Shown here piece by piece: positions 1 through 11,300 of a DNA stretch of 45,044 bases (position 1 is the first letter of the stretch; every line of letters begins with the position of its first letter). The translations under genes and the position numbers were made by a program. The DNA lies in NCBI GenBank assembly GCA_031284445.1, contig JAISZW010000091.1:1-45044 (forward strand), in the 5' to 3' direction. The notes under the pieces are model-generated. The model ran no database searches and was not told the origin of the DNA. It was given only the letters and a program-made list of their open reading frames with translations. The DNA is from Candidatus Methanovirga basalitermitum. Its GTDB lineage: Archaea; Methanobacteriota; Methanobacteria; Methanobacteriales; Methanobacteriaceae.

Positions 1-1
1 T

Positions 2-571
2 ATGTCTACTGAAGTAATAATCACATTCGACACAGGATACCCAGAAAACCTCATACAACTAAAAGAATGGAACCTAACCAGCACAAGCATTACAGGGGAT
101 GGTTGGTGGGATACATTAAAAGAAACCCACATGTACCTTGATAAATCACGGGAACAATATAGTTTGATTGTTAGTAATGAGACACTCAGCATCTATCACA
201 CATTATTCCCAGCAGATAATGCAACCTATTACCTGAACCAACCACAAGGACAATTAGATTACCAAGACAGTCTTTATCGTTTGACTTATACTGGGCAATT
301 ATTATTCATACTTGTAGGTGATGAGGATGGTAACCTATTACCATCTGAGACCACACATATAACTTTTGATGACCCGTTTACAGTCCCTGATATTATAATC
401 CCTGATACTCCTATTCATAGATTAAATATTACGGATACGGGTATTGTTCCTGATCATGATATAGTAATAACTGTATCGGGTGATGATTATGAGGATAAGA
501 CTGTGCTTTACACTACACCAAGTAGTGAGGATTTTTATGTTTGTGATTTAGTAAAACTAACAAAAAAATAG
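2..571 (+). CDS. Putative viral tail/baseplate-associated protein (possibly partial)
   Basis: A 189-residue reading frame that begins at an ATG on the second base of the window, so the true start may lie upstream and the gene may be longer. The sequence is rich in Thr, Asp and Ile and looks all-beta; I see no signal peptide or membrane segment and recognise no family. It ends 23 bases before a beta-helix-like tail protein, with an RBS-like ggagg in the gap. Its place at the head of a run of tail genes on the same strand suggests a structural or host-attachment role. That role is inferred from context only. Confidence 0.5.
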   Translation: MSTEVIITFDTGYPENLIQLKEWNLTSTSITGDGWWDTLKETHMYLDKSREQYSLIVSNETLSIYHTLFPADNATYYLNQPQGQLDYQDSLYRLTYTGQLLFILVGDEDGNLLPSETTHITFDDPFTVPDIIIPDTPIHRLNITDTGIVPDHDIVITVSGDDYEDKTVLYTTPSSEDFYVCDLVKLTKK

Positions 572-594
572 TAGTAGTGGAGGATTGATACATA

Positions 595-1803
595 ATGGTT
601 AACCCATACTTAACACGTTGTAGTAACGTGCCAGACTTAACAGAATTCTACATAAATAAAGATACAGGAGAAGATGATCCTACTTATGGTACGAGTATAG
701 ATACTCCATGGAGGACATTACAATATGCTCTGGAACAATTGAATACTTATGGTGAAGGATTAGGGATGGAATCCATATACATTCGCATAGCACCTCAGAC
801 TGACCCAGAACTCAACACTCAAATCATAGATAATTTCCGAACATCACACACAACCATATTCGGAAACGGATGCCAATTAAACTACACACCAACATCTGAG
901 GCAACTAACCGTGGTAGTTTACTCATGGACACCGTATTGCGAAACTGCGTACTCTGCGATGATTTCAACTTCCAAGGTGGTCGTATTGTGCTAATTGACT
1001 GCGATATAAGAGTAACACAAAGCTTCGATGACTTATTATTAACATTATACGGAGGGAATGAACTTATAGGACCTAATAAATTCAACATATCATCTGGACA
1101 AGCCATACACGCACATAACAGCATCATAACTGACGGTGATAACACAGAATATAATTTCCTGCCAAATGATGCTCCTCGCCCAACATATAAACCAATCGAC
1201 AACAATAACACAACCTACACTAAAGCTGGAAACCAATCAGGTAACTGGGATGAGCCTAATGGTGAGTATTGGGGTGTTACAGATCCAGGGATGGCATTAG
1301 GAAAATATAGGATGGGGGTATATGAACAAGGGACTGCAGGTCAGGTACTCGGATATATACAAAATGGTACAACTGCAGTTGCTAAAGATGTTTTCGAAGC
1401 ATTGAAAAACGAGACATACAATTTAAATAATAATCGAATTGAGTTTGTAGGGCCTGATACTAATAGAGGTTCCTTAGCAGTCACCATTTATTTAACTCGT
1501 TTAGGTGATCGTATTGTGACTGCGAATTTCGGTGATGATTGGCATTTCTGGGGTGGTACAGGTGACTGGTTCACGAGTCATATTACTTTCACCAGTACTT
1601 CTGCGATAATTCCTAGTGGTTGGAGACCATCACGTAAATGTATGGCATTGATACATGGTGGGGATGCTGGTCTGACGAGTGTTGGTGCGCATTGCACAAT
1701 AAATACTAATGGTACAATAAGTATCCATACTATGGATAAGTTTAGTAATCAGGATGCTATCTGGATTCCTAATATGAGCTGGCTCACCTCCATAATTGAA
1801 TAG
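595..1803 (+). CDS. Putative tail fibre/tail spike with beta-helix-like N-terminus
   Basis: 402 residues. The N-terminal part has the pattern of secreted or viral right-handed beta-helix proteins: a YINKDTGEDD stretch followed about 15 residues later by TPWRTLQYALEQL, resembling the opening repeat of pectate-lyase-fold tail spikes. The middle (about 60-185) reads as short beta-rich rungs. The last 110 residues are Gly-, Trp- and Thr-rich, which suits a trimerising or receptor-binding tip. An RBS-like ggagg precedes the ATG. No catalytic motif is recognised. It is the best candidate in the window for recognition of the archaeal cell surface. Fold assignment is by pattern and is not certain. 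Confidence 0.6.
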   Translation: MVNPYLTRCSNVPDLTEFYINKDTGEDDPTYGTSIDTPWRTLQYALEQLNTYGEGLGMESIYIRIAPQTDPELNTQIIDNFRTSHTTIFGNGCQLNYTPTSEATNRGSLLMDTVLRNCVLCDDFNFQGGRIVLIDCDIRVTQSFDDLLLTLYGGNELIGPNKFNISSGQAIHAHNSIITDGDNTEYNFLPNDAPRPTYKPIDNNNTTYTKAGNQSGNWDEPNGEYWGVTDPGMALGKYRMGVYEQGTAGQVLGYIQNGTTAVAKDVFEALKNETYNLNNNRIEFVGPDTNRGSLAVTIYLTRLGDRIVTANFGDDWHFWGGTGDWFTSHITFTSTSAIIPSGWRPSRKCMALIHGGDAGLTSVGAHCTINTNGTISIHTMDKFSNQDAIWIPNMSWLTSIIE

Positions 1804-1873
1804 CTTTTTGTGTGATGTTGGGGTGTATGGTATTTTCTAATACTGCCTATAATAATCTTTGATTTTTAGGTAG

Positions 1874-4600
1874 ATGAATTTTTTAACAAAAAAAAGGTTA
1901 TATTTTACTAAGGGTTTATTTTTTATGGTTCAGTTTAAAGTTTTAATCACATGCACTTGTCCAATAAGTGACTTCATCCAAATTAGTGATATTGACACCA
2001 CTCTCTCTTTTGATGGAGTAGAGAATGGTAGTATTACTTGTAGTATTTATAGTAGTACGATTGAGTTAACCCCAGGTGAATATAGTTTAACTGACAGTCA
2101 AGGAATCATCAGATCCACCCAAATAATAGTTACAAGTGATACAGAATTAATACGTGTTGGATTAAAACAACAAACACTACCCTTAAACATCCAATTCAAG
2201 GGCACTACTGTTTTTGATCCTGATTATGAAAACTCCACTATCTGCGCAAAGGTGACATGTCCAAGTACTGGGAAAGTAATAACTAATGAGATAATTTTAT
2301 TAACATTAACACAAGCCACCTATAAACCCTATATATCACTTCCTAATTTAGATTCAGGGATCTATGAATTATATGCACATCATCCAGACAGCACCATCAT
2401 TGATAATGTGACGATCACTGATAATCCTTTACTCCTTGACTTCAGCAATCCTCCCTCACCAGTATTTGATTTTGGAGTGGAACCAGTCACACGAACAATA
2501 CATAAAACTATCACAACTAACATCACACTACTAAACCTCCAGTTAACAGCAGGCAAATGCCCAATCAGCAAAACCATCCCCACCACAGATATTGAATATG
2601 ATGCCTATAACGGTACAACTAAAATCATACCAGACCCCAACCAACATGAATTCAACTGTACTGAAAACCTCGTATATCTTTTATTCAAAGAATCATACAT
2701 CACTACTGATTTCAACACCACAGGGACAAGTGGAAGCAACCTCCAAAACTACAGTAAAGGAGACACCATAGCTTTTGTTGAAGCACCAGACATAGATAAT
2801 CATATCCTCATCACCTTAAATATCTTAATCAATGAAACCACAGTTTGGGATCCTGAAATAGAGAGTATCGAGATAATAAAAGATTACAGTTGCAGAATGA
2901 ATGGTCCAACTAAACCAGAAACACAAATCATCACACAAAAGAATTATAAAGGAATAATAAAACTCAACGACCTATATGGAGGATTATATAAAGGATACTA
3001 CAACATACAAGTCTACATTAACACAAACACTAGAAGAATATTCATCGATGCAATCAATAATAACAGTATTTACCTGGAAGACAGGGAACATATCACCCAT
3101 GATTATAACCAACTCATGTATATTGAGACCAGTAACTTCACAGGCAATATGATTAATTGTGAATTATCCCTACCATACAATAGTTTCAATCGTCGTCTTA
3201 TCGGTGAATACAGTAAGGATAACCCATCTTATAACCTACTATTGAACTCTCCAAATGAGAGTTCAGGAGTGAATGTTTTTGATTCTCATCGTTACATGAT
3301 GCAACTAAGTGATAATAAAGATGACAAATACGAAGATGAGAACATAATCTTCATTTTATACCCTCCACAACTAAGCAAACCATTATGTGATGAAGGCAAA
3401 ACACTAATCACAGATTTATTGGATATTTTTGATTTGAAACCAGATACCAGTTATAATCTGCAGATGAAAGTGGATAGCAGTTCACATAACAGCTATTACC
3501 AATTAGTTATACGATTCTACACGAAAAATAGTGATGATGGTTTTGATGAGTATTTTACTAGTAGTAGTAGGTATTTTAATAGTGATCATGACACTATAGT
3601 GAATCTCCTATTTAAAACACCAAGTAAGGTATTACAGGACACTCATTATACGATTTATCTCATGAGGATACAAAGTAGTGATGGTAAACCCTCACGTAGA
3701 GGTGAAGTATGGGAGATACGTAATATTGACTTAAGAGAAGGTGTGATACCAGAATACACCCACAACTGCAATCGTCCTGATAACTGCCCCTTCTTCACAC
3801 TCGACGGAATAGACTCAAACCAAATCACCAACGACAATAGTTTCAAATTAGACCGACCAACTGGTGAGCTGATAAGTAATCTGAACAGCATAGAGTTCAA
3901 ATCCAATAGTGTGGATGGACGGGTGATAACAAACAACACCTATGAACCAGTCCAGATCACATTACCAGTAATATTAACACCAGGTAAAAATAATCGTTGT
4001 CTACAGGAACAATTCACCTTACTTGATAATATTATCAGTTACTTCCTACTAAACCCACGTTTAAATGGTAAGATCCGTGAAAGACAACTAAAACTCAACT
4101 ACAATGAAAATTACTATGATGTGGTTCTAACTGGAGATATCACACCACAAATAGATGATAAAGATAACCGCACATTAACCATGGATTTAGAGTTCACAGT
4201 TAACAGTGGACGAGGATACAAATCATACAAAACACTAAAATACGGAGAAGTGGATAATTTAACACCAGGTTATGCTGTGAATCCTGTACTGCAATTCCAT
4301 ACTAATATGTTCATGAAGAAGGGTGATGTCTTAAACATAGTCATTACTGATCGTATGAGTAATACTCAATGCCTCATCTACGGGTATTTGCTAACTAAGG
4401 ACATAAAAACAGATAATAGTAGTATGATTGTTGATATGGAGAAAAGAACCGTCTACTTTAACTGTGAAAATATCACAAAGGATATTCCTATTAAATTGGG
4501 TTGGTTGCGATTAGAAGGAAGTTACGACCTCCATATGAATCTCGTGGATGATAAAGTGAGTGATATGAATGTTTATGGACGGGAGGTGTTTAATTTATGA
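1874..4600 (+). CDS. Large tail/baseplate protein with Dit-like C-terminal domain
   Basis: 908 residues if the first ATG is used. A second in-frame ATG at 1925 (residue 18) starts MVQFKVLITC and is an equally plausible start; neither has a strong RBS. The bulk is beta-rich and looks like repeated Ig- or carbohydrate-binding-like modules. Residues about 690-830 (from VITNNTYEPVQITLPV through LMDNII-like helices to KLNYNENYYDVVLTGD) resemble the core of siphovirus distal tail proteins, where a short strand pair is followed by a displaced-tail barrel. The stop overlaps the next start in an ATGA, which indicates translational coupling. The Dit assignment is inference; a baseplate role is supported by the neighbours. 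Confidence 0.55.
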   Translation: MNFLTKKRLYFTKGLFFMVQFKVLITCTCPISDFIQISDIDTTLSFDGVENGSITCSIYSSTIELTPGEYSLTDSQGIIRSTQIIVTSDTELIRVGLKQQTLPLNIQFKGTTVFDPDYENSTICAKVTCPSTGKVITNEIILLTLTQATYKPYISLPNLDSGIYELYAHHPDSTIIDNVTITDNPLLLDFSNPPSPVFDFGVEPVTRTIHKTITTNITLLNLQLTAGKCPISKTIPTTDIEYDAYNGTTKIIPDPNQHEFNCTENLVYLLFKESYITTDFNTTGTSGSNLQNYSKGDTIAFVEAPDIDNHILITLNILINETTVWDPEIESIEIIKDYSCRMNGPTKPETQIITQKNYKGIIKLNDLYGGLYKGYYNIQVYINTNTRRIFIDAINNNSIYLEDREHITHDYNQLMYIETSNFTGNMINCELSLPYNSFNRRLIGEYSKDNPSYNLLLNSPNESSGVNVFDSHRYMMQLSDNKDDKYEDENIIFILYPPQLSKPLCDEGKTLITDLLDIFDLKPDTSYNLQMKVDSSSHNSYYQLVIRFYTKNSDDGFDEYFTSSSRYFNSDHDTIVNLLFKTPSKVLQDTHYTIYLMRIQSSDGKPSRRGEVWEIRNIDLREGVIPEYTHNCNRPDNCPFFTLDGIDSNQITNDNSFKLDRPTGELISNLNSIEFKSNSVDGRVITNNTYEPVQITLPVILTPGKNNRCLQEQFTLLDNIISYFLLNPRLNGKIRERQLKLNYNENYYDVVLTGDITPQIDDKDNRTLTMDLEFTVNSGRGYKSYKTLKYGEVDNLTPGYAVNPVLQFHTNMFMKKGDVLNIVITDRMSNTQCLIYGYLLTKDIKTDNSSMIVDMEKRTVYFNCENITKDIPIKLGWLRLEGSYDLHMNLVDDKVSDMNVYGREVFNL

Positions 4601-6735
4601 TTAGCATGTTCCTATTAAAATTATTACTACGTAACACTTATCTAGGTAATGAAGAAGACAGCCGATACCAGTATAAGTCACCTATAGTGGAGAACTGGGC
4701 AAACCACCAACTACCACTATTACAAACCCTCGATGATAACCCACCTCATTACCAGCATGATTACCAGTCTGGTAATACAAGTGATGCTCAAAAGTACAGA
4801 CTAGAGGAAGCGAAGGATCATTGGAACCAATACCTCTTTATCAAGGATTATATGAACCTGGAGGGAGAACAATTAATAGGAGTTGATTACTTCAACCTCC
4901 TATTAAATGCATACACTACATACTATCATGCCATTGACTCCTATATGCCTGAGAACCTCTTTAGTGATACTGACCCACTCGTAGTTAAATATAAGGGGAT
5001 GCTTAAGGATTTAACACTCCAAAAACTCTACTCTGGTCTGATAAAACAAAGCACCATAATAAACACCGATTACCAGCATGAAATACTAACTGATTGGAAT
5101 ACCGATACAACAGGAAGTATTGGTTTCAATGTATTCAACATCACAGATGCGAGTAAAACCCGTTTATATGATTGGTTAAGAGACATAGTGGATAATAATA
5201 GTAAAAGTAGTTTCGATAGATATACCGCATACTTACTACGTGTTATGAAACAATTCATCAAAGGAGAGAACCTATTCAATTATGTTAACCAAGAAACACC
5301 AATCCAGACTCCAGGCGGAGGATACAGTTACCGTACAAGTTACAAAGAGTTCCCAGATATTGATCAGTATATTACTGATAAGAAAGGCACAATAATCCTC
5401 TATAATCAATATATGAGACTAATAGGAGTACTCAACAACAAAGACGACCTCTACACACTTACTGAACATAACAGCTTAAAAGACCGCTACATAGAAATAC
5501 GAATCAAAAAAAACGAAACCATCAACAACGGACTAATACAAACAGGAAACTACATCATACAAACAGAATCAGCCGAAGGCACACCCGAACGATACCTAAT
5601 AATAAAAACAGAAAACACCGAAACAACAGACGATAGTGACACAATCCACATAACAGCAGTCCATACCCAACAAGAAATATACAAACAAAACACAGGTGAA
5701 ATCGTATGGAACCAAAATCAGGCTACAGTATCCTTGGCCGATTCTTTTAATCATATTGCAGAATTCATACCACCACACTCACAGACATTACCAACACCAC
5801 CCACAAATGACACAACAGGCTGGTACTACACATTAAAAAAATACATTGACTGGATAGCTGAAAACCGTGGATGGGAATACCAATACCGTTTAATCAACCC
5901 ATTCAATGGTGATAGGCGAGAACAACTCGTATTTAATAAGCGTAATGGTAAACGAATACCCTACATCTTCACAACCCGTGATATACGTAACATGAAAATA
6001 ATAGAAAACATTGAAGATAAAAGAACCAAAGACCGACGGAACACGTCATCTCGTAACCAAACAATATGGTTAGAGACAGGAATAAATCGAGGTGACCGAT
6101 TCCCCAAAGCATCCAAGGATGACAGTCCAGAAACCAGTCAAGTCTGGAAAAGAGGAACCTCATGGTATGGTGGGTCACGTTACGGGGTAAATACCTATGG
6201 GATAGGTGATGTAACCAGCTTTAAACCATTAGGAAGACCGAAGATGCAGGGTTTACCAGACTACAACTACGCATACAACACCACAGTAGTGCAACGACAA
6301 GATCCCGAATACGTGACAGGACAAGAAGACATCTACAAACGAGATAATGAATCCAATGAAGATTACAACTATAGAGTTGGTAGTTTCCAAGCAAACAGCC
6401 TGAAAGCTGGTCAAGATTACCTACTAGATAAAATAAATAATGCTGATGACATACTACAAATAGAACTAAGTTTAGATGGCTACTACACAGACTATGATAA
6501 CCTATCAGTGAACGTATTTGACTCAATCATCATGGAGTACCTACCAGGCAGATATATTATAGCTCGTGTCACAGAAACAGTTAAATCCTATGATGATATA
6601 TCCAATTGCAGTATACGTATTGGTACAAGTCCAGCCAGCATGCTAGCAGATCGGGATGTGCGTAACCAGTACATGGAAAACATAGAAGTCATCGACGTAT
6701 CAGAACTAATACACTACGTGGACGTGGGAACATGA
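4597..6735 (+). CDS. Putative tail-associated (Tal/endopeptidase-tail-like) protein
   Basis: 712 residues. The last 120 residues, including FDSIIMEYLPGRYIIARVTE and then YDDISNCSIRIGT, match the general shape of the C-terminus of prophage endopeptidase-tail (Tal) proteins, in which a position-definition strand pair closes the hub domain. The centre carries a KYIDWIAENRGWEYQYR segment and charged linkers. No peptidase catalytic residues are obvious. It overlaps both neighbours by 4 bases (ATGA), so it belongs to a tightly coupled baseplate operon. The hub or Tal role is inferred from length, C-terminal pattern and its position next to a Dit-like gene. Confidence 0.5.
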   Translation: MISMFLLKLLLRNTYLGNEEDSRYQYKSPIVENWANHQLPLLQTLDDNPPHYQHDYQSGNTSDAQKYRLEEAKDHWNQYLFIKDYMNLEGEQLIGVDYFNLLLNAYTTYYHAIDSYMPENLFSDTDPLVVKYKGMLKDLTLQKLYSGLIKQSTIINTDYQHEILTDWNTDTTGSIGFNVFNITDASKTRLYDWLRDIVDNNSKSSFDRYTAYLLRVMKQFIKGENLFNYVNQETPIQTPGGGYSYRTSYKEFPDIDQYITDKKGTIILYNQYMRLIGVLNNKDDLYTLTEHNSLKDRYIEIRIKKNETINNGLIQTGNYIIQTESAEGTPERYLIIKTENTETTDDSDTIHITAVHTQQEIYKQNTGEIVWNQNQATVSLADSFNHIAEFIPPHSQTLPTPPTNDTTGWYYTLKKYIDWIAENRGWEYQYRLINPFNGDRREQLVFNKRNGKRIPYIFTTRDIRNMKIIENIEDKRTKDRRNTSSRNQTIWLETGINRGDRFPKASKDDSPETSQVWKRGTSWYGGSRYGVNTYGIGDVTSFKPLGRPKMQGLPDYNYAYNTTVVQRQDPEYVTGQEDIYKRDNESNEDYNYRVGSFQANSLKAGQDYLLDKINNADDILQIELSLDGYYTDYDNLSVNVFDSIIMEYLPGRYIIARVTETVKSYDDISNCSIRIGTSPASMLADRDVRNQYMENIEVIDVSELIHYVDVGT

Positions 6736-7421
6736 ACAATTTTAATACTGAACTAAGAAGCATCACAGAAGATATCATCCGCGAAACATTAACCTACGGA
6801 TACATCAACAAGACCAGTATCCATTACCAACTAGTCACCATCTACAATAAATACTATGGGACAAATCCTGGAGTGATAAACTTACTAAACCTATATGAGG
6901 AAAACCTACTAATAAACCTGGAAGTATTATTAGATTTAAATGAAGAAATAAATGATTATACAGGAGAAGACCAAGATCACTTAGTCGCATTATCGTGGGA
7001 TGACTTACAGAAAATACTAACAACCGCAGGCATGATTGGCTTATTAGATGATTATAATGGAGTGACTGATTATCGAGACTTAACAAATAACATCCTTAAC
7101 ATTGGTAGAAGTTTGGAAATTAGTGAAGATTATGATGAAATCGCCACATTCATAACCATGAATTATCCTGATGAGGAGGTTTATAAGAGTTGGCAGGCTA
7201 ACCCACCAGACCCAAACACAAGCAGACATTTAGATACTATGGATGGTATCAGTATACCATTCGATGACATTTTTGAAGTTGTTAACTCACAGACTGGTGA
7301 ATCCAGTATGATGAGATTTCCGAAAGATCCTGATAGTGATGATATAGGTAATATAGCTAATTGTTACTGCTCATTAAATGTGCATTATCCTGACGGCACC
7401 GACACCAACACAGGATTGTGA
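6732..7421 (+). CDS. Viral structural protein, unknown; Cys-containing C-terminus
   Basis: 229 residues, start overlapping the previous stop by 4 bases. The N-terminal half is helical and the rest acidic. Near the C-terminus the stretch MMRFPKDPDSDDIGNIANCY followed by CSL has a distant likeness to the Asn-Cys-x-Cys ending of Mu-gpF/SPP1-gp7 minor head proteins, but the required basic residue is missing and the length is short. I therefore do not assign that family. It sits between baseplate genes and the gp10-like gene, so a connector or virion role is likely. Confidence 0.5.
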   Translation: MNNFNTELRSITEDIIRETLTYGYINKTSIHYQLVTIYNKYYGTNPGVINLLNLYEENLLINLEVLLDLNEEINDYTGEDQDHLVALSWDDLQKILTTAGMIGLLDDYNGVTDYRDLTNNILNIGRSLEISEDYDEIATFITMNYPDEEVYKSWQANPPDPNTSRHLDTMDGISIPFDDIFEVVNSQTGESSMMRFPKDPDSDDIGNIANCYCSLNVHYPDGTDTNTGL

Positions 7422-7427
7422 ACCATT

Positions 7428-7805
7428 ATGGTTATTAGTGTAAATATAACTGGATTAGATGAAATAACGCAAAAATTGGAAGAAGCAAAAAATAATATCC
7501 GTGACACCACACCAGTCATGCAAAACATATTGGATGAATCAGAATCTATACTTAAAAGTAAAGCACCAGTACGTACAGGGGCGTTAAGAGACAGTATCAG
7601 TAGTATTAATATGGGTACGAGTGGTGTTGTTGGCGATATCACACATAGCATTGAATACTTCCCATATGTGATTTATGGTACACGTCCTCATCCTATTAAT
7701 CATCCAGGGACAAAACCCAACCCATTCATAGAGGATTCAATACCTATTATTGAGGCTGAAGCAGATACGTTAATGAGTAAATGGTTAACACAAATATTTG
7801 GTTAA
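7428..7805 (+). CDS. HK97-gp10-like head-tail connector/tail-completion protein
   Basis: 125 residues, the usual size for the family. The diagnostic core is clear: LKSKAPVRTGALRDSI at about residues 42-57, then YFPYVIYGTRPH at about 77-88, then PNPFIEDSIP. This layout (basic APVRTGAL, then tyrosine-rich YGTxPH, then PFI) is characteristic of HK97 gp10-type proteins that cap or link the neck and tail. It starts 6 bases after the preceding stop and is followed by a putative tail terminator, the normal order for siphovirus neck genes. Assignment is confident at family level; the exact neck position is inferred. Confidence 0.8.
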   Translation: MVISVNITGLDEITQKLEEAKNNIRDTTPVMQNILDESESILKSKAPVRTGALRDSISSINMGTSGVVGDITHSIEYFPYVIYGTRPHPINHPGTKPNPFIEDSIPIIEAEADTLMSKWLTQIFG

Positions 7806-7854
7806 CACAAAGTATTTTTCAACAATTGACTACTAAAAGAAAAGGGGTATTCAC

Positions 7855-8352
7855 ATGAAAACAGCAACTAAAACATTATCACCACCAAAACGAATACATG
7901 AAGCACTTATAGAATTATTAAAAAGTATCGACCCTACTATTCAAGTTATCGGGGGTTACGACCCTAAAACAGTAATGAGTGTAAGGCGATTGGGTGTGAA
8001 TGTGACCATACTCAACCCATATTATAATAATAAAAAGAATAGGACACCAACTGATGCTAGTATTGATTTAACTGGTATCTGTGATAATCGTATAACTGGT
8101 TATGATGCTAGTATTGCGTATATCGTACGAGGACTATCATCAGAGACTAATTTATTGGTGGAGGAGTTAAGATACCAAGTACTACAAAGATTCCAAGAGG
8201 ATCCTTATTGGAATACATTAGCAGGTAATGCTAGTAGTGTATTAATATTGGATAATGATAAAACCCCTATATTATCTGAGACTAATAGTTTCGCATTAGC
8301 CACCACCACCATACACATCAAAATACCACCAAAAAACAAAAGAGAATGTTAA
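7855..8352 (+). CDS. Putative tail terminator/tail completion protein
   Basis: 165 residues, preceded by a ggggt RBS-like stretch. The sequence is mixed alpha/beta, with a KRIHEALIELLKSIDP helix at the N-terminus, a DASIAYIVRG strand and an ELRYQVLQRFQEDPYW helix. That pattern is seen in minor tail or tail terminator proteins that follow gp10-like genes. There is no membrane segment or catalytic motif. It ends 3 bases before the tape-measure start. The role is inferred from gene order (gp10-like, this gene, tape measure) and not from a diagnostic motif. Confidence 0.5.
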   Translation: MKTATKTLSPPKRIHEALIELLKSIDPTIQVIGGYDPKTVMSVRRLGVNVTILNPYYNNKKNRTPTDASIDLTGICDNRITGYDASIAYIVRGLSSETNLLVEELRYQVLQRFQEDPYWNTLAGNASSVLILDNDKTPILSETNSFALATTTIHIKIPPKNKREC

Positions 8353-8355
8353 ATT

Positions 8356-11300
8356 ATGGCAGGAACGGATATAAGCATAGGATTCACAGGCGAAGACCAA
8401 GTAACAAGCATCATAGAGAGTGTCACATCTGCATTAGAGAAATTAAGTGATGTAGCAAGCAGTATTGGGTCTAATATGTCCAGTTTAGAGGATTCTTTAA
8501 CAGAGTCTGCTAATGGATTCAATAAAATAAACGATGATGTGGAAGAAACCAGTAAATCCTTTACTGATATGGAAAGTAGTATAGATTCTTTAACTGATGA
8601 TTTAGAGAGTGTAGAAAGTGTTGCAAGTGAATTAGGTGATAGTTTCAATAGTCTTGATAGTGATATGTCAAATGTATCAAATTCCTTTGAAGATGTTAAT
8701 ACAAGCATGGAATCTTTAGTAGATAGTGCAGAACATGTAACTATCAACTTAGATGAATTAAATAATTATACTAATAATATTAGTAATGATATGAATAATA
8801 TATCTGATTCAGCAGCCTCTGCAGGTTCAGCCCTTGGAGATATGGCTTCAGAGATAGGATTAAACACAGGACAATTTGGAAGCATGTCCAATGCAGCAGG
8901 AGGATTATTCGATAGTTTATCAAACCTAGCAAATGGAGGAACTATAACCACTACTGCACTTGCTGCAGTAGGTGTGAGTTTAGCAGGATTAATAAACTAT
9001 ACTGGGGAAGTTAACGATTCATGGAGCAGATTAGAAGGCATAACAACCAGCACAGGAGGTAGCTTCGATTCCTTGAAAAACAGTATAAGTAGTGTGAGTC
9101 AAGAAACAGCAACCAGTGTAGGCAGTCTACGTTCAGCTGCTACCAGTATGGAGTTATATGGTGCAAGTACCGAGCAGGTGGAGAAGATATTACCAAACCT
9201 AGGTGTGGGTGCTTTTTATGCTCATAAGTCAGTTGACCAATTAGGACAAACCATGTCTGTACTTGCAAGCCGACCCACAGCTATGGCAAGGTCATTCACA
9301 CAACTCGGAACAAGCCTTAAACAAGTAGCAGAAGCTAATGGGATGACCGAGAAAGAATTCCAGGATGCATGGAAGACCATGACAGTTGACCAGCGTTTAG
9401 CAGCCATCAGCAAAGGATTACATACAAGTGAAGCAGAAATAAAAAACTGGAAGAACAGCTGGTCATACAGTCTCGGAGAAGCACAGAACGCAATAAACAA
9501 AGGCATGGGAGCTATTAAAGATGTTATCAACCTATCAGGAATAATACCAGCACTAAAAAGTGCAGGTGAAACAATCTACAACATCATCAACAACTACCTA
9601 ATCAAACCATTCGCATCATTAACAAGCAAAGACCCTGGACTAGCAAAAATAGCAGCACAACTAGCAGTAGGATTAGCAGCCATCGCAGGATTAGCAGGCA
9701 TAGCACTAACAGCAAAGAAAGTTATAAGTACAATTAAAAATGTATTTGGTGGTTTAGGCAGCCTAGGAAGTAGTGGTGGTGGTAATGTTGGTTTACCAAC
9801 ACCACCAACAGTCGATACAAAAATCGTGGATAAATGGAAGACATTAGGAGCTGATTTACGGAATATGGCAGCACAATTCATCAAAGCAAGTGTAGGGATA
9901 GCCATGGCCATGGCATTAATAACAGAAGCCATACTATTATTAGCAGCACCAATGGCAGCATTCGCAGCGGTTGGTGCAGTATCAAGTGCTTTGGGTGATA
10001 AGGTAGAGAAGGGTTACCAGGCAGTCTGGGACTTACAGATTGCCTTAGCTAAGATAGCACCATTACTCGCCGTGATAATTGGATTGGGTGCTATAATAGG
10101 TGGTGTCACTAGTCTAAGTGGTGGACTAGGATTAGTTGGTATAGGAGCAGCAATGATAGGAATAGCTGCTTTCATGACTATGGTATCAGAGGCACTCTTA
10201 TTAATGATACTACCACTCACAGCATTAGCAAGTGTGGGTGTGATGATAAGTGGACAATTACCTAACCTGGAGACAGCGAGTGTAGCCATTACTAAGTTAA
10301 GTGAAACATTACCTAAAGTACTAACCAGTTTAGCCATGTTAACAGTGATCAACATAGGAATCGATCTACTTGCTATAAGTAGTGTGATTGGTTGGATTAT
10401 CACTGGTTTCGGATCACTCGTAGTGGCAGGCCTAGACATAGCACTAAAAAACATACAGAAACTAGCAGACGCAATAAACAACAGCAACATACCAATCTTA
10501 GACACCAGTAAAGTGGAAAGCATCAAACAATGCGTTGAAGTCATAAGCAACCTGAAAACAATACAAGACAAAATAACAGGCGGCACAATAGGGTCAATAA
10601 TACAGGGAATCCTACAATTCCTACAAATAGGAGAAGACCCAAGCACAACACTAAAACCACAATTAGATAATCTGCGTAAGATAGCAACGGTTATCAACAC
10701 AGCTGAAATACCATTAGTAACGGATACTATTAGTGGTAGTATAAGTGCTATTGGTACTGTCTTGAATAATGTTAGTAGTGCTTATACAAGTTATAGTAGT
10801 GCTGCGGCTAGTTTTAGTGCTGCTATAGCGGGTAGTAATGTTGCGGGTGCGAGTTGGGGTAGCTTCAAATCAGGTGAAGCATTCAACCAGACTGGTGGTA
10901 TAGGTGAACAATTAACAAGCATGCTAACAGAATTATCAACCATAGCAGCAATATTGCAAATGAAAGAGGGTTATGATGATTTAAAGAACTTCAGCAGTGA
11001 TAACATACCAATCAGCCAAATAAACAGTATAGGAAGTGCATTAACCAGTATAAGTAGTGCTATTAACAGCATACCAACAATCGAAGTATCAGACAAATTA
11101 ACGAGTACAGCTGGTGCTATCAGATACACCCTCTCGGCATTAGATGGTGTAGCAGGGGAATTAGTTAAAGGAACAGCAACATACGCCCAATTACTATTAG
11201 GTTATGTTGCAGCATTAGTGGTGGCGGCAGGTGTGAATAGTGTTAGTAGTGGTTTAAGAGCAGCTCAAAACGCTATTAACAACATACCAACAGTAGACTC

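Noticed and set aside
10014..10700. 228-residue reverse frame inside the tape measure gene
   Set aside because: Antisense shadow of an Ala/Gly-rich hydrophobic stretch; no RBS and the forward frame is clearly the gene.
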